Positions 22,611 through 32,719 of a stretch of DNA of 64,000 nucleotides are shown here, piece after piece. Origin of the DNA: Verrucomicrobiota bacterium (GTDB lineage Bacteria > Verrucomicrobiota > Verrucomicrobiia > Opitutales > Opitutaceae); the NCBI GenBank assembly GCA_016721945.1, contig JADKHC010000019.1, positions 1 to 64,000 on the forward strand. Reading direction: 5' to 3'. Each line of letters begins with the position of its first letter. Positions within the stretch are counted from its first letter, which is position 1. Both the position numbers and the translations under genes were made by a program. The notes below the pieces were generated by a model. It did no database searches, was not told where the DNA came from, and saw nothing but the letters and a program-made list of their open reading frames with translations.

Positions 22611-25600
22611 CTAGCTTCGTTTGGACCAGCGGCGGTCTTGTTTGAGCTCGAGACGTTTGGTTTCGAGTTCGACCCCGGCGACGGCCGGGTGGGCGCGGAG
22701 TTGCTGAAATTTCGCGGGATTGAGTTTCCAGCCGAGTGCGCTGCTGGCGTCGGAGACAGCGGTGGCTCGTTGTTCGAAGACGAAGGCGATGGAGGTCTTG
22801 GTCTCGCCGACATTTTTGTTGAGCGTATCGCGGAGCAGTTGGAGGAAATCGTTCAGCTGCGGGTGTTGCGGGTGAACGAGCCAGGTAACGCGTTTGACCG
22901 AACCAAGAACAAAGTTTTCCAACGGGTAACATTCCTTCACGTTGATGCGCGCGCCGTCCTGGCCGACGATGATATTGCCCTGCACGAGCACCGGTGTGTT
23001 TTCGATGAGATTGAGCGAATACGCGGCGTAGGCGTCGGCGAACATGTTCAGCGCAACCGACGCGCGCTTCGTCGCAAACGTGAAGGCAGCCCAGGGGCGG
23101 TTGTCTTTCTTCGAAAGTTTTTTCGCGATGGTTCCAACGATGCCGCAAAGGCGGAATTCGGTGCGGTCGGGTTGGTTGAGCAACTGGTCGACGGGGAAGG
23201 TGTCGATCGCCTCGGCGAGGCCGGTGTAGGCATTGAGCGGGTGGCCGGAGACGTAAAAGCCGAGGAGCTCTTTTTCGAACGTGAGGCGTTCGGTCGAGGT
23301 GAAATCGCTCGCGGTCTCGGTTTGCGCGGCGGGCGCAGCTGCACGGTCCTTCGAGCCGCCCTTGCCTTTTTTGGCGGTGGGGGCGGGTTCATCGGCGAGC
23401 ATGTCGAGCATGTTGAACTGGCCGGCGGCGCGGTCGCGTGCGTGCGAAGCGGCACCGGCGATGGCGGCATCGATGCTGTCGAAAAGTTTTTTTCGCGGGG
23501 CGCCGCTGTAGTCGAAGGCACCGGTTTTTACGAGGTGCTCAAGCACGCGCTTGTTGATGGATTTGCCATCGACGCGACGGACGAGGTCTTCGAAGTCCAC
23601 GTAGGGGCCGTTTTTCACGCGCTCTTCGAGGATCTTTTGCGCGGCACCTTCACCCACGCCTTTGATACCGGCCATACCGAAACGAATCTTATCGCCAACC
23701 GGGGTGAAATTCTCGCGCGATTCGTTGACGTCGGGGCCGAGGACGGTGAGGCCCATGGCTTCGCACTCGGCGATGAAGTGGGCGACTTTTTCGGAATTGC
23801 CGAGCTCCGCCGTGAGCACGGCGGCCATGAATTGCACCGGGTAGTTGGCTTTCAAATACGCCGTCTGGTACGCGACCATCGCATAGGCGGCGGAGTGCGA
23901 TTTGTTGAAACCGTACTGGGCGAACTTGTTGAGCAAATCGAAGATTTCGTTGGCCTTCTTTTCGTCGATGTCGTGGGTCGTTTTGGCACCGGCGACGAAT
24001 TTCACGCGCTCCTTGGCCATGCCCTCGACGTCCTTTTTACCCATGGCGCGGCGGAGCATGTCGGCGCCACCGAGGGTGTAACCGGCGATGACGCGGGCGC
24101 ACTCCATAACCTGTTCCTGATAGACGATGATGCCGTAGGTTTCCTTGAGAACGGGTTCGAGCAGCTTGTGGGGATAGCTGATGGTTTCGGGATCTTTTTT
24201 GCCGCGCGCGTAGTCGGGGATGAACTGCATCGGGCCCGGTCGATAGAGCGCGGAAATAGCGTTAATGTCGTCGATGTTGGAGATGCCGACGAGTTTCGAC
24301 GCGTTCTGCATACCGCCGGATTCGAGCTGAAAGACGCCGACCGTCTTGCCGGAGTTGAGCAGGGTGTAGGTTTTCGGGTCGTCGAGCGGAATGGGCTCGA
24401 TGTCGAATTTCGGATCAGCGGTGAGGCGGACGTTTTTCACCGCGTCGTCGATCACGGTAAGCGTCTTGAGGCCGAGAAAATCCATTTTCAGCAGGCCGAG
24501 CTTGCCCACTGCGTTCATGTCGTACTGCACGGTGACGTCGCCTTCTTGCAGCGTGAGCGGGACGAATTCGTCGAGCGGGCGGTCGGTGATGATGATGCCG
24601 GCGGCGTGCTTGCCGGTGTTGCGCACCATGCCTTCGAGCACGCGCGCCTGATCCATGATTTTCTTCGCGACGGGATTGCGGGCAACTTCGTTGCGGAGAT
24701 CGGCGGACTTCGTGATGGCGTCTTCGAGCGAGATGTTGATCTCGTCGGGGATCATTTTGGCGATACGATCCGCTTCGGCATAGGGCAGGTCGTTGACGCG
24801 TGAGACGTCGCGGATGACCATCTTCGCGCCGAGCGTGCCGTAGGTGATGATGTTCGCGACGCAGTCGTTGCCGTATTTCTGGCGGACGTAGTTGATGACC
24901 TCCTCGCGACGGCGCATGCAGAAATCGATATCGAAGTCGGGCGGCGAAACGCGTTCAGGATTCAGGAAGCGCTCGAACAGCAGGCCGAAGCGGATCGGAT
25001 CGATATTGGTGATGGCGAGCAGGTAGGCGATGAGACAGCCTGCGCCGGAACCGCGGCCCGGGCCGACGGGGATGTCGTGTTTCTTGGCCCAGTGAATGAA
25101 ATCCCAGACGACGAGGAAGTAATCGACGAAACCGGTGATGTTGATGATCGAGAGTTCGTAACCCATGCGCACGACGAGGAGTTCGTCGGGGGCGAGGCCG
25201 GTGTAGTCGGGCGGCTGGGGCTTCTTGCCTTCGGGAAGGTTGGTCAGTTTCGCGAGACGTTCGGCGACGATCGGGTGTTTGGCGATGTCGGCTTGGTCGA
25301 CGTTGTAGCGGTGCTTCAGTCCTTCGACGCAGAGTTGAAAGAGATAGTCGGTGCGGTCGACGGTGATTTCTGGCGGTAGCGGGTATTTCGGGTAGCGCTC
25401 GCTGCCTTTCGGAAAGGGAATGGCGAGGTCGCACATCTCGGCGACGAGCTGAGTGTTGGTCAGCGATTCTGGGATTTCGCCGAAGAGCTTGGCCATCTCG
25501 TCGCGCGATTTGAGATAAAATTCATTTGTGCTGAACCGCATGCGGTTCTCCTCGGCGATCTTCGAGCCGGTCTGAATGCAGAGCATGGCGTCGTGCGGGC

Positions 25601-26264
25601 CGGCGTCTTCGGCGCGGACGTAGTGGACGTCGTTCGTGCAGATGACCTTGAGGTTAAACTCCTCGGCGAGCTTGAGCAGTCCGGGGATGATTTTACGCTG
25701 CTCGGGCAGGCCGTGGTCCTGGATTTCGACGAAAAAGTTCTCGCGGCCGAAGACATCGACGAAGCGCGCGGTGGCCTTGCGGGCGTCTTCCTCGCGGTCG
25801 TTTAACAGGTGTTGGGGGACGATTGCGGCGAGACAACCGCTGAAAGCGATGAGCCCACCTGAGTATTTTGTGAGCGTTTCCCAATCCGCGCGCGGTTTAT
25901 AATAGAAGCCTTTTAGGTGTGCGTCGGAGACAAGCTTGAGCAGGTTTTGGTAGCCTTGGAGATTCTTCGCGAGCAGGCCGAGGTGGTAGTAACTTTTACC
26001 GTCTTCAGCGCGGCCGTTTTTCTCCAAGCGGGAGTTTTCGACGAGGTAGATCTCACAGCCGATGAGTGGCTTTATGTTTTTCTCCTTGGCTGTCTTATAA
26101 AACTCGATGGCACCGAAAAGATTGCCGTGATCGGTGAGCGCGAGGGCGTTCATGCCGAGGCTCACGGCGCGGTCCATCAGGCGGTCGATCCGGCAGGCGC
26201 CGTCCAACAAACTGTAGTCTGTGTGGACGTGGAGATGGATGAAATTCTTGTCGGCAGATGGCAC
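22611..26264 (-). CDS. dnaE: DNA polymerase III subunit alpha
   Basis: A 1217-residue replicative polymerase, the normal DnaE length. Domains in order: N-terminal PHP (FIHLHVHTDYSLLDGACRI), the polymerase core with catalytic aspartates in PPDFDIDFCMRRREEV and GPGRGSGAGCLIAYLL, the fingers (SALYRPGPMQFIPDYARGK), helix-hairpin-helix region (GMAGIKGVGEGAAQKILEE) and a C-terminal OB domain (FRLCGIVGTIAKK). The ATG at 26264 gives the family start. Divergent from rpsU; no operon partner downstream. Confidence 0.98.
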   Translation of the reverse strand: MPSADKNFIHLHVHTDYSLLDGACRIDRLMDRAVSLGMNALALTDHGNLFGAIEFYKTAKEKNIKPLIGCEIYLVENSRLEKNGRAEDGKSYYHLGLLAKNLQGYQNLLKLVSDAHLKGFYYKPRADWETLTKYSGGLIAFSGCLAAIVPQHLLNDREEDARKATARFVDVFGRENFFVEIQDHGLPEQRKIIPGLLKLAEEFNLKVICTNDVHYVRAEDAGPHDAMLCIQTGSKIAEENRMRFSTNEFYLKSRDEMAKLFGEIPESLTNTQLVAEMCDLAIPFPKGSERYPKYPLPPEITVDRTDYLFQLCVEGLKHRYNVDQADIAKHPIVAERLAKLTNLPEGKKPQPPDYTGLAPDELLVVRMGYELSIINITGFVDYFLVVWDFIHWAKKHDIPVGPGRGSGAGCLIAYLLAITNIDPIRFGLLFERFLNPERVSPPDFDIDFCMRRREEVINYVRQKYGNDCVANIITYGTLGAKMVIRDVSRVNDLPYAEADRIAKMIPDEINISLEDAITKSADLRNEVARNPVAKKIMDQARVLEGMVRNTGKHAAGIIITDRPLDEFVPLTLQEGDVTVQYDMNAVGKLGLLKMDFLGLKTLTVIDDAVKNVRLTADPKFDIEPIPLDDPKTYTLLNSGKTVGVFQLESGGMQNASKLVGISNIDDINAISALYRPGPMQFIPDYARGKKDPETISYPHKLLEPVLKETYGIIVYQEQVMECARVIAGYTLGGADMLRRAMGKKDVEGMAKERVKFVAGAKTTHDIDEKKANEIFDLLNKFAQYGFNKSHSAAYAMVAYQTAYLKANYPVQFMAAVLTAELGNSEKVAHFIAECEAMGLTVLGPDVNESRENFTPVGDKIRFGMAGIKGVGEGAAQKILEERVKNGPYVDFEDLVRRVDGKSINKRVLEHLVKTGAFDYSGAPRKKLFDSIDAAIAGAASHARDRAAGQFNMLDMLADEPAPTAKKGKGGSKDRAAAPAAQTETASDFTSTERLTFEKELLGFYVSGHPLNAYTGLAEAIDTFPVDQLLNQPDRTEFRLCGIVGTIAKKLSKKDNRPWAAFTFATKRASVALNMFADAYAAYSLNLIENTPVLVQGNIIVGQDGARINVKECYPLENFVLGSVKRVTWLVHPQHPQLNDFLQLLRDTLNKNVGETKTSIAFVFEQRATAVSDASSALGWKLNPAKFQQLRAHPAVAGVELETKRLELKQDRRWSKRS

Positions 26265-26378
26265 GGCAGATCAGGCAAGGACGGATGCGAGTTTTTTCAA
26301 AGGGTAAAATACGTTTGACGGCGTAAAAATTATTTTGCCTATTCGTCGTCTTTTTCCGTTCACCAACCCGTCTGACAC

Positions 26379-26576
26379 ATGTCCATCGAAATCAAAATCC
26401 GCAAAAACGAGCCAGTTGATCGTGCGATTCGCCGCATGAAGAAGAAGCTCGATCGCGAGAACATCATCAAAGGTGTCCGCGCTAAGCGTTATCACGAGAA
26501 GCCGTGCGAAAAGCGCCGCCGCAAAGAGAAGGTCATGGCCTTCACCGCTATGCTGCGCCGCCGCCACGCCGAATAA
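26379..26576 (+). CDS. rpsU: 30S ribosomal protein S21
   Basis: A 65-residue, strongly basic ribosomal protein of the small subunit that sits near the anti-Shine-Dalgarno region. The sequence MSIEIKIRKNEPVDRAIRRM and the RRRKEKVMAFTAMLRRRH tail are typical. It is divergent from dnaE and ends in a good intrinsic terminator. A TTGACG at 26315 may be its -35 box, but the -10 is unclear. Confidence 0.97.
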   Translation: MSIEIKIRKNEPVDRAIRRMKKKLDRENIIKGVRAKRYHEKPCEKRRRKEKVMAFTAMLRRRHAE

Positions 26577-26603
26577 GCGTAGTCGCGCATTTGCTCACTT
26601 TAG

Positions 26604-26646
26604 ACGACCGCCTCCCGACAACGGAGAGCGGTCGTTTTTGTTTTTT
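26604..26646 (+). terminator. terminator of rpsU
   Basis: ACGACCGC (26604-26611) pairs with GCGGTCGT (26628-26635), extended inside by CTC/GAG with one bulge, followed by TTTTGTTTTTT. Confidence 0.85.
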
Positions 26647-26710
26647 GGCGTTGCGGGTCGGGTCGGGAACCTTCTGTTAACCAGTTGGGATTTCCGTATC
26701 GGTTAAACGA

Positions 26711-27649
26711 TTGAAACCAACGCTTTCACTTTCCTCCTGCTGGTGCTCAGCCCGTCACAACGACGGTTATGAGATGCTGCGCGAGATCGCGGACCTGGGG
26801 TTTTCCCATGTGGAGCTGAGCCACGGTATCCGCATCACGCTCGTGCCGGGCATTCTGAAGGCGATTGATGAAGGTGTGATAAAAGTGGGTTCGGCGCATA
26901 ATTTTTGCCCGTTGCCGACCGGCATCACGCAGGCCGCGCCCAATCTTTTTGAGCCCTCGGCGGAAGATGGTCGCGAGCATGATCAATGGTTGCGGCATAC
27001 GAAACGTTCGATCGACTTCGCCGCGCAGATGAACGCCCGGGTGCTAGTCCTGCACCTTGGACGCGTGGAATTTTTTATTGGTAATCCCGCGGACAAGCTC
27101 GACGCCTATGCTGAAAAGCACCACGGCGTGGATCTCACGGCGGATCCGAAATACAAACGCCTCCTCGAAGCGGCGTTGAAACGGCTGCGTAATTGCATGC
27201 CGCCGTATTGGGAGCGGGTGAAGGTTAGCATCGAAGAGGTGAGGGCCTACGCAGCGGAACGCGGTGTCGCGCTGGGTTTCGAGAATCGCGAAAAATTCGA
27301 CGAACTCCCGCTCGACGACGATTTTGAAAAGCTCATCTACGGCGTCACTCAGCCAAACACTGTGGGCTACTGGCACGATACCGGCCACGCCGAGATCAAG
27401 CAACGCATGGGCTTGCTCAAACAGCGCGAACACCTCGAAAAACACGCCGGGCGCCTGATCGGTTTTCATCTGCACGATGTCGACGCCGAAGGTCGCGATC
27501 ACCGGCCGGTCGGCACGGGCACGGTGGATTTCGAAATGATCAGTTCGTTTTGGAAACCGCACCACTTGCTCGTCCTAGAATTCAGTCCGCGCCTTTCGGT
27601 CGAAGACGTGAAGCAATCCAAGCAGCGTATCGAAGCGCTCATGAAGTAG
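26711..27649 (+). CDS. sugar phosphate isomerase/epimerase-like TIM-barrel protein
   Basis: A 312-residue cytosolic protein from a TTG start. The AP-endonuclease-2/xylose-isomerase-like barrel is visible: MLREIADLGFSHVELSHG, ARVLVLHLGRVE, VALGFENREKFDELP, VGYWHDTGHAEI and LIGFHLHDVDAEGRDH. Conserved Glu, Asp and His residues fit a divalent-metal site. The substrate cannot be told; enzymes of this family act on sugars, inositols or DNA, and neighbours (rpsU, a TlpA-like protein) do not help. It is 12 bases ahead of the thioredoxin-like gene, perhaps cotranscribed. Confidence 0.85.
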   Translation: MKPTLSLSSCWCSARHNDGYEMLREIADLGFSHVELSHGIRITLVPGILKAIDEGVIKVGSAHNFCPLPTGITQAAPNLFEPSAEDGREHDQWLRHTKRSIDFAAQMNARVLVLHLGRVEFFIGNPADKLDAYAEKHHGVDLTADPKYKRLLEAALKRLRNCMPPYWERVKVSIEEVRAYAAERGVALGFENREKFDELPLDDDFEKLIYGVTQPNTVGYWHDTGHAEIKQRMGLLKQREHLEKHAGRLIGFHLHDVDAEGRDHRPVGTGTVDFEMISSFWKPHHLLVLEFSPRLSVEDVKQSKQRIEALMK

Positions 27650-27661
27650 CTGACTCTTTTT

Positions 27662-28537
27662 ATGAAACCAAAAATCCGTCTGATCACTGTCTTGTTATTC
27701 ACGTGGACGATGTTGTTCGCCCTCCGTGCTGGTGCTGAAAGCGTTCCTGCGGCCGCTCCCGTCGCTCCACCGGCGGTTGCTCCTTCAGTCGTTCAGACCG
27801 AACTCCGGCAGCTTGTGGGGAAAATTAAAGCCAAGCTCCAGTCCGGTGCTCGCAACGAGGAGGCTTTGACCGAAGAGTTGAAAGGCTTCGATGCGATTAT
27901 CGCTGCGCACAAAGGCGAGCAGGCCGAGGATCTCGCTCAGGTTTTGTTTATGAAAGCCATGCTCTACATCGAGGTGCTGAAGGATCTCGATAAAGGAGAA
28001 AACCTATTAAAACAACTAAAGCAGGATTACCCAAAAACCCAACTCGCACAAAAAGTGGACGGCCTTTTACCCGTGATCGCACAGCAACGGGAGACGCAAA
28101 AAATACAGGCTGCGTTTGCGCCAGGCGCCCAGTTCCCGGACTTCGACGAAAAAGACATCGAAGGTAAACCGCTCTCAATCGCCAAATTCAAAGGCAAAAT
28201 TGTGCTGGTCGATTTCTGGGCGACTTGGTGCGGACCCTGCGTGGCCGAGTTGCCCAATGTCCTTGAGGCCTATAAAAAATATCACGACAAGGGTTTCGAA
28301 ATCATTGGCATCAGCCTGGACAAGGAAGAGGCAAAGTTTAAGGCCTTCATCGCCGAAAAAGGCATGACGTGGTCGCACTATTTCGACGGTCTTGGTTGGA
28401 GCAGCAAACTCGGCAAGAAGTACGGCATCGAAAGCATCCCTGCGACGTTCCTGCTTGATCGCGATGGCAAGGTCATTGCCAAAGGACTGCGCGGTCCTGC
28501 TCTCCTGGCTGAACTGGAAAAACAGCTCGGCAAATAA
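27662..28537 (+). CDS. exported TlpA/ResA-like thiol-disulfide oxidoreductase
   Basis: A 291-residue protein with a signal peptide (LITVLLFTWTMLFALRAGAE), an Ala/Pro linker and an alpha-helical repeat region (residues 45-140). The C-terminal thioredoxin domain has the active site FWATWCGPCVAELPN, the cis-proline segment GIESIPATFLLD and GISLDKEEAKFKAFI. Such proteins reduce disulfides in cytochrome c maturation or envelope proteins; the client here is unknown. The helical N-domain is characteristic of environmental AhpC/TSA relatives. A good terminator follows. Confidence 0.92.
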   Translation: MKPKIRLITVLLFTWTMLFALRAGAESVPAAAPVAPPAVAPSVVQTELRQLVGKIKAKLQSGARNEEALTEELKGFDAIIAAHKGEQAEDLAQVLFMKAMLYIEVLKDLDKGENLLKQLKQDYPKTQLAQKVDGLLPVIAQQRETQKIQAAFAPGAQFPDFDEKDIEGKPLSIAKFKGKIVLVDFWATWCGPCVAELPNVLEAYKKYHDKGFEIIGISLDKEEAKFKAFIAEKGMTWSHYFDGLGWSSKLGKKYGIESIPATFLLDRDGKVIAKGLRGPALLAELEKQLGK

Positions 28538-28565
28538 GCTTCGCCGCAGGTCTCTTTTTCATGCG

Positions 28566-28592
28566 AGCCCACCTCAAAAGGGTGGGCTTTTT
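28566..28592 (+). terminator. terminator after the thioredoxin-like gene
   Basis: AGCCCACC (28566-28573) pairs with GGTGGGCT (28581-28588) around TCAAAAG, followed by a run of five T. Confidence 0.85.
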
Positions 28593-28632
28593 GCGTTTTC
28601 CCCCGGCTTTGGCCCTAGCAATGCAGGTTAGG

Positions 28633-28710
28633 GGTGGAGCCCGTTGTCCCAACGGGCTGGTTTAAGAGCGGCTCCGATCAAGCCCGATGGGACATCGGGC
28701 TCCACCTTCG
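28633..28710. repeat. MITE-like element core, family D (copy 2)
   Basis: Same internal design as copy 1: GGTGGAGCCCGTTGTCCC then AACGGGCT, and AGCCCGATGGGACATCGGGC then TCCACC. The outer terminal repeats are largely lost; only ATGCAG remains on the left. Lies just after a terminator. Confidence 0.7.
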
Positions 28711-28774
28711 GTACACCGATCTAATGCGTTGGCTGTTCAAAGCCTCGCTGCATTTCCTGCAACCGGCTGAATCT

Positions 28775-29053
28775 TTACGGATGAACTGCGCTTTGAGCGT
28801 GCTGGTGAGAGGCCGCAGGCGAGTGACTGGAAGTGCTTTGCAGTTTGGCCCGACGATCAGCGCGCCAAGCTTCGCGGTGCTTGCGGATCCAGTCGAGCAA
28901 GGCGCGTTCGAAGCCGATGTCGTAGCCGAGTCGTTCGGATTCGATCCATTTATGCCTGAGGATCTCCTCTCGCTCCGCTAGAAACTCCTGGTAAAGACTC
29001 GATTGCTTTACGAAGTCGCGAGAGGGTTCTTGATGTTGAAGAGGTGACGGCAT
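28775..29053 (-). CDS. small conserved-looking hypothetical protein
   Basis: A 92-residue cytosolic protein. The central part (YQEFLAEREEILRHKWIESE, then GYDIGFERALLDWIRKHREA) is a compact, charged helical sequence that reads like a conserved short domain of unknown function that I recall from other bacterial genomes. The C-terminus is low-complexity Ser/His/Ala and may be extra. There is no good ribosome binding site or operon partner. No function assigned. Confidence 0.6.
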   Translation of the reverse strand: MPSPLQHQEPSRDFVKQSSLYQEFLAEREEILRHKWIESERLGYDIGFERALLDWIRKHREAWRADRRAKLQSTSSHSPAASHQHAQSAVHP

Positions 29054-29500
29054 GGTGACTGCAACTGAGCTGAATTAGTTTACACTGGAATTGGAAAACG
29101 GTTCGCTTAGCCCTCAGTTTTCTCGAATCTTCTTAGGTTGCTGGTTTTCAATAACCTACAGATCGCACCCGTATCTCGGCGGAACTTTGTGCATCGTGTC
29201 GGCGACGAAACACCACGCGGATGCGTGTCTGACATGAAGCCGGGATCTTGACGGGTGATCATGGATTGCGGTGCTGGTGCTGCGACTGACAGCTCACTCG
29301 TAGCAAGACGTTGTGCGAGTGAACTCAAATTATGCTGTCTAAAAAGTAAGTCAGGGCGGCACGCTGTCAATGACTTGATCGCCCTGTGAGTTCTTCCGGA
29401 ATCTAAAAACGTTGCTGTCCTAGGTGGGGCTCAATCTTTGCATGGATTCTTTTCATGGCAGGCTTTCCTTGGCCACGGATAAAAGTTGAGGCCGTTCGCC
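29054..29500. other. gap of 447 bases without a supported gene
   Basis: Short ORFs exist on both strands but none has a recognisable domain, codon bias or ribosome binding site. A weak stem AGGC/GCCT with T-rich DNA follows the mrp stop. Nothing else stands out. Confidence 0.5.
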
Positions 29501-30565
29501 TTACTTTTGAGCGAGTTGCTGGAGTAGGTTTTTGGATATTTCCCTGAAAATCTCAGCGACTTCTCCGTCGGGGCTGACGACGACGATTGGCTGTCCGCTG
29601 TCACCGCAGGCACGGATTTCTTCGACGAGCGGAAGTTTGCCGAGAAGGATAGTGCCGAGGGCTTCGGCGGTGTTGTGGCCGCCGCCTTCGCCGAAGACGG
29701 TGTGGCGGTTGCCCAGCGGATCGATGAAGTAACTCATGTTCTCGGCCACGCCGAGGAGCGGGACGTTGACCTTTTGGAACATCAGGCCGCCCTTGCGCGC
29801 GATTTGCGCCGCCGCGAGCTGTGGTGTGGTGACGAGTACGGCGCCGTCGAGTGGGATGGTTTGTACGAGCGAGAGTTGAGCGTCGCCGGTGCCGGGCGGC
29901 AGATCGATGAGGAGGATATCGAGTTCGCCCCATTTCACATTTTGGACGAACTGCTGCACGGTTTTCATGATCATCGGCCCGCGCCAGACGACCGGAGTGT
30001 TTTCATCAACAAGGAAGCCCATGCTCATGACTTTCACGCCATGATTTTCCAAGGGGATCAGGGTGTCGCCGTCGACCATGGGTCGGCCGGTGATGCCGAT
30101 CATAAGCGGCACGGACGGGCCGTAGATGTCGCAATCCATCAAGCCGACACGGCCGGGACGACCTTGCGCGGTGAGGATCTGGGCGAGCGAACAGGCGAGG
30201 TTGACGGCAAACGTGGATTTGCCGACGCCGCCTTTTCCGGAAGCGATGGCGACCGAACGCGCGATGCCGACGGGCGCAGTGCCGCCGCCGAGATTTCCCT
30301 GTCCCGGTGCGGGCGGAGTTTTTGCGGCCGACACGGCGACATCGACAATGGTGTCTTTCACGCCGGGCAGCGCGAGCAGGCACTTCTCGACTTCGGTTTT
30401 GACGAAGAGCGGAATTTTCGGGTCCGACGTGGTGAGCGCGAGCGAGACTTTGGCGGTGCCGTCCACGAAAGCAGCGGAGCGAACCAAGCCAAACGAAACG
30501 ATGTCGCGGCTGAATCCAGGATACTTAACTTGTTTGAGGGCCTCTTTGATTTCGTCGGAAGTCAC
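29501..30565 (-). CDS. mrp: Mrp/NBP35-type P-loop ATPase (iron-sulfur carrier)
   Basis: A 354-residue cytosolic protein. The N-terminal 90 residues are a MIP18/DUF59 domain (EIKEALKQVKYPGFSRDIVS). The ATPase follows with deviant Walker A SGKGGVGKST, switch DCDIYGPSVPLM, LIDLPPGTGDAQLS and AENMSYF. The usual CxxC after this last motif, which holds the bridging Fe-S cluster in many Mrp proteins, is absent: the segment reads FIDPLGNRHTVFGEGGG. Cluster carriage by this copy is therefore uncertain. Mrp helps load Fe-S clusters onto client enzymes. No operon partner. Confidence 0.93.
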   Translation of the reverse strand: MTSDEIKEALKQVKYPGFSRDIVSFGLVRSAAFVDGTAKVSLALTTSDPKIPLFVKTEVEKCLLALPGVKDTIVDVAVSAAKTPPAPGQGNLGGGTAPVGIARSVAIASGKGGVGKSTFAVNLACSLAQILTAQGRPGRVGLMDCDIYGPSVPLMIGITGRPMVDGDTLIPLENHGVKVMSMGFLVDENTPVVWRGPMIMKTVQQFVQNVKWGELDILLIDLPPGTGDAQLSLVQTIPLDGAVLVTTPQLAAAQIARKGGLMFQKVNVPLLGVAENMSYFIDPLGNRHTVFGEGGGHNTAEALGTILLGKLPLVEEIRACGDSGQPIVVVSPDGEVAEIFREISKNLLQQLAQK

Positions 30566-30668
30566 GATGGTATTTTTTGGAACTGGAAAGTTTTAGCGTT
30601 GTTATGCGGGCTTGGGCTGTAAATAGAAATGGCCTGCTCCTTTTTATTAATACGCGATAAATTTCTCC

Positions 30669-31841
30669 ATGCAAAAACTCCTGCAACTTTTCTTGGTTTT
30701 AGTTTTGGGTACGGTGGCAAATCAATCATTTGCCGCTCTCGATATCGGCGATGTGATGGTCGAAGGCTCGAATGCCATCGCGATTCAGGTTTCCGGTGCG
30801 TCTGGCGAGCTGGATGCGATGGCGCATCAAGCGTTCGCTGCGCACGGTGCCTATCGTCGCGTGACGAGTGGAGGCGCGTTCGAAATCCGCTTTTCCAGCG
30901 TCGGTGCGAATCAGGTGAACGTTCAGGTGATTAAAGGTGGTTCGGTAATCCTGAACCAAAACGCCAACGGCACGAGCACGCGTAATGCGTTCTATCGCGC
31001 GGCCGATGCAGCGGTGAAAGCCACGAGCGGCCTGAATGGTTTCTTTGCCGCCAAGCTCGCATTCATTAGCAATCGCACGGGCAAGGACGAGGTTTACGTG
31101 GGCGATCTCTTCATGGGCGAAGTGAAACAAATCACCCGCGACAACGCCTTTGCCCTGACGCCGCGCTGGTCGCCCGAAGGCTCGCGCTTGATTTACACGA
31201 GCTATTTCAAATCCGGTTTTCCCGATATCTACTTGATCAACCTCGCCAATAACGACCGCACGAAGTTTGCGAGTTTCCAGGGCACCAACAGCGGCGCGCG
31301 TTTCAGCCCGAACGGCTTGAAAGTCGCCATGGTGCTGAGCGGCGAAGGCACCCCGGAAATCTATTCGGCACCGGCCAGTGGCAAACCTGTTTCGCGTCTC
31401 ACGCGTTCAGATGCGGTCAAGTCGTCGCCGTGTTTTTCTCCCGATAGCAGCCGGATCGTCTATGCGTCTGAACCTGGTCCGCAACTCTACATCATGTCGG
31501 CGAGCGGTGGCGGCAGCCAACGTGTGGGCGGCGGACTTGGCAGCTATTGCGCCGAGCCGGACTGGAGCCGGGCAGATCCGAGCAAGATCGCTTTTACTTT
31601 CCGCGACGGTAGTCGTTTCCAGATTGCGGTGCTCGATCTAAAAACCGGCCAGAGCAAAAAAGTCTCGAAGGCCGTTTACGACGGTGTTGAGCCGAACTGG
31701 CTGGCAGATGGAAGACACCTGATCTACACGGCGCGCGCGGCCGGTAGTCGTGCGCTCGTCATTCTGGATACCGAGTCAGGCCGCACGGTCCGCCTGGGCA
31801 ACATTTCGGCCGAGAAGGCCAGTGTCTGGGGCCCGCAATAA
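30669..31841 (+). CDS. tolB: TolB-like periplasmic beta-propeller protein
   Basis: A 390-residue exported protein. A signal peptide (LLQLFLVLVLGTVANQSFAA) is followed by the TolB N-domain (30-145) and a WD40-like propeller whose blades include AKLAFISNRTGKDEVYVGDL, LTPRWSPEGSRLIYTSYF, SGARFSPNGLKVAMV and SPCFSPDSSRIVYAS. TolB links Pal to the TolQRA machine for outer-membrane constriction. Other tol or pal genes are not adjacent. A bidirectional terminator separates it from sodA. Confidence 0.92.
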   Translation: MQKLLQLFLVLVLGTVANQSFAALDIGDVMVEGSNAIAIQVSGASGELDAMAHQAFAAHGAYRRVTSGGAFEIRFSSVGANQVNVQVIKGGSVILNQNANGTSTRNAFYRAADAAVKATSGLNGFFAAKLAFISNRTGKDEVYVGDLFMGEVKQITRDNAFALTPRWSPEGSRLIYTSYFKSGFPDIYLINLANNDRTKFASFQGTNSGARFSPNGLKVAMVLSGEGTPEIYSAPASGKPVSRLTRSDAVKSSPCFSPDSSRIVYASEPGPQLYIMSASGGGSQRVGGGLGSYCAEPDWSRADPSKIAFTFRDGSRFQIAVLDLKTGQSKKVSKAVYDGVEPNWLADGRHLIYTARAAGSRALVILDTESGRTVRLGNISAEKASVWGPQ

Positions 31842-31870
31842 GTCGAACCTTTATTTTGCGACAATAAAAA

Positions 31871-31900
31871 AGCCGCACCGGATTCCGGTGCGGCTTTTTA
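31871..31900. terminator. bidirectional terminator between tolB and sodA
   Basis: AGCCGCACCGG pairs with CCGGTGCGGCT around ATT; T-runs flank both sides when each strand is read (TTTTTA after the stem on plus, TTTTTTATT on minus). Confidence 0.9.
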
Positions 31901-31938
31901 TCTTTTGGTGAGATAGAATGAAAGCAGTGTGATCGCGC

Positions 31939-32571
<633 letters not shown>

Positions 32572-32719
32572 GGTTGTTTCCTTTAGTTCGTTTTCTTTCT
32601 TAAGTGAGTGAAGAGAACCAGTAAGCGGGTCTGCGTCTGGGTCAACTCAGGGGCGGTAATAGTTTTCTGGCGCGTAGTGCGGTTGCGTTTGGTCGGGGCG
32701 CGCGCAGTCGTTTTTACGG

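Noticed and set aside
22221..24803. Long plus-strand open frame of 860 codons opposite dnaE
   Set aside because: It is the mirror of the conserved dnaE frame in GC-rich DNA and has no recognisable domain.
29107..29370. 87-residue minus-strand ORF after mrp
   Set aside because: No domain, poor start context and no codon-use support.
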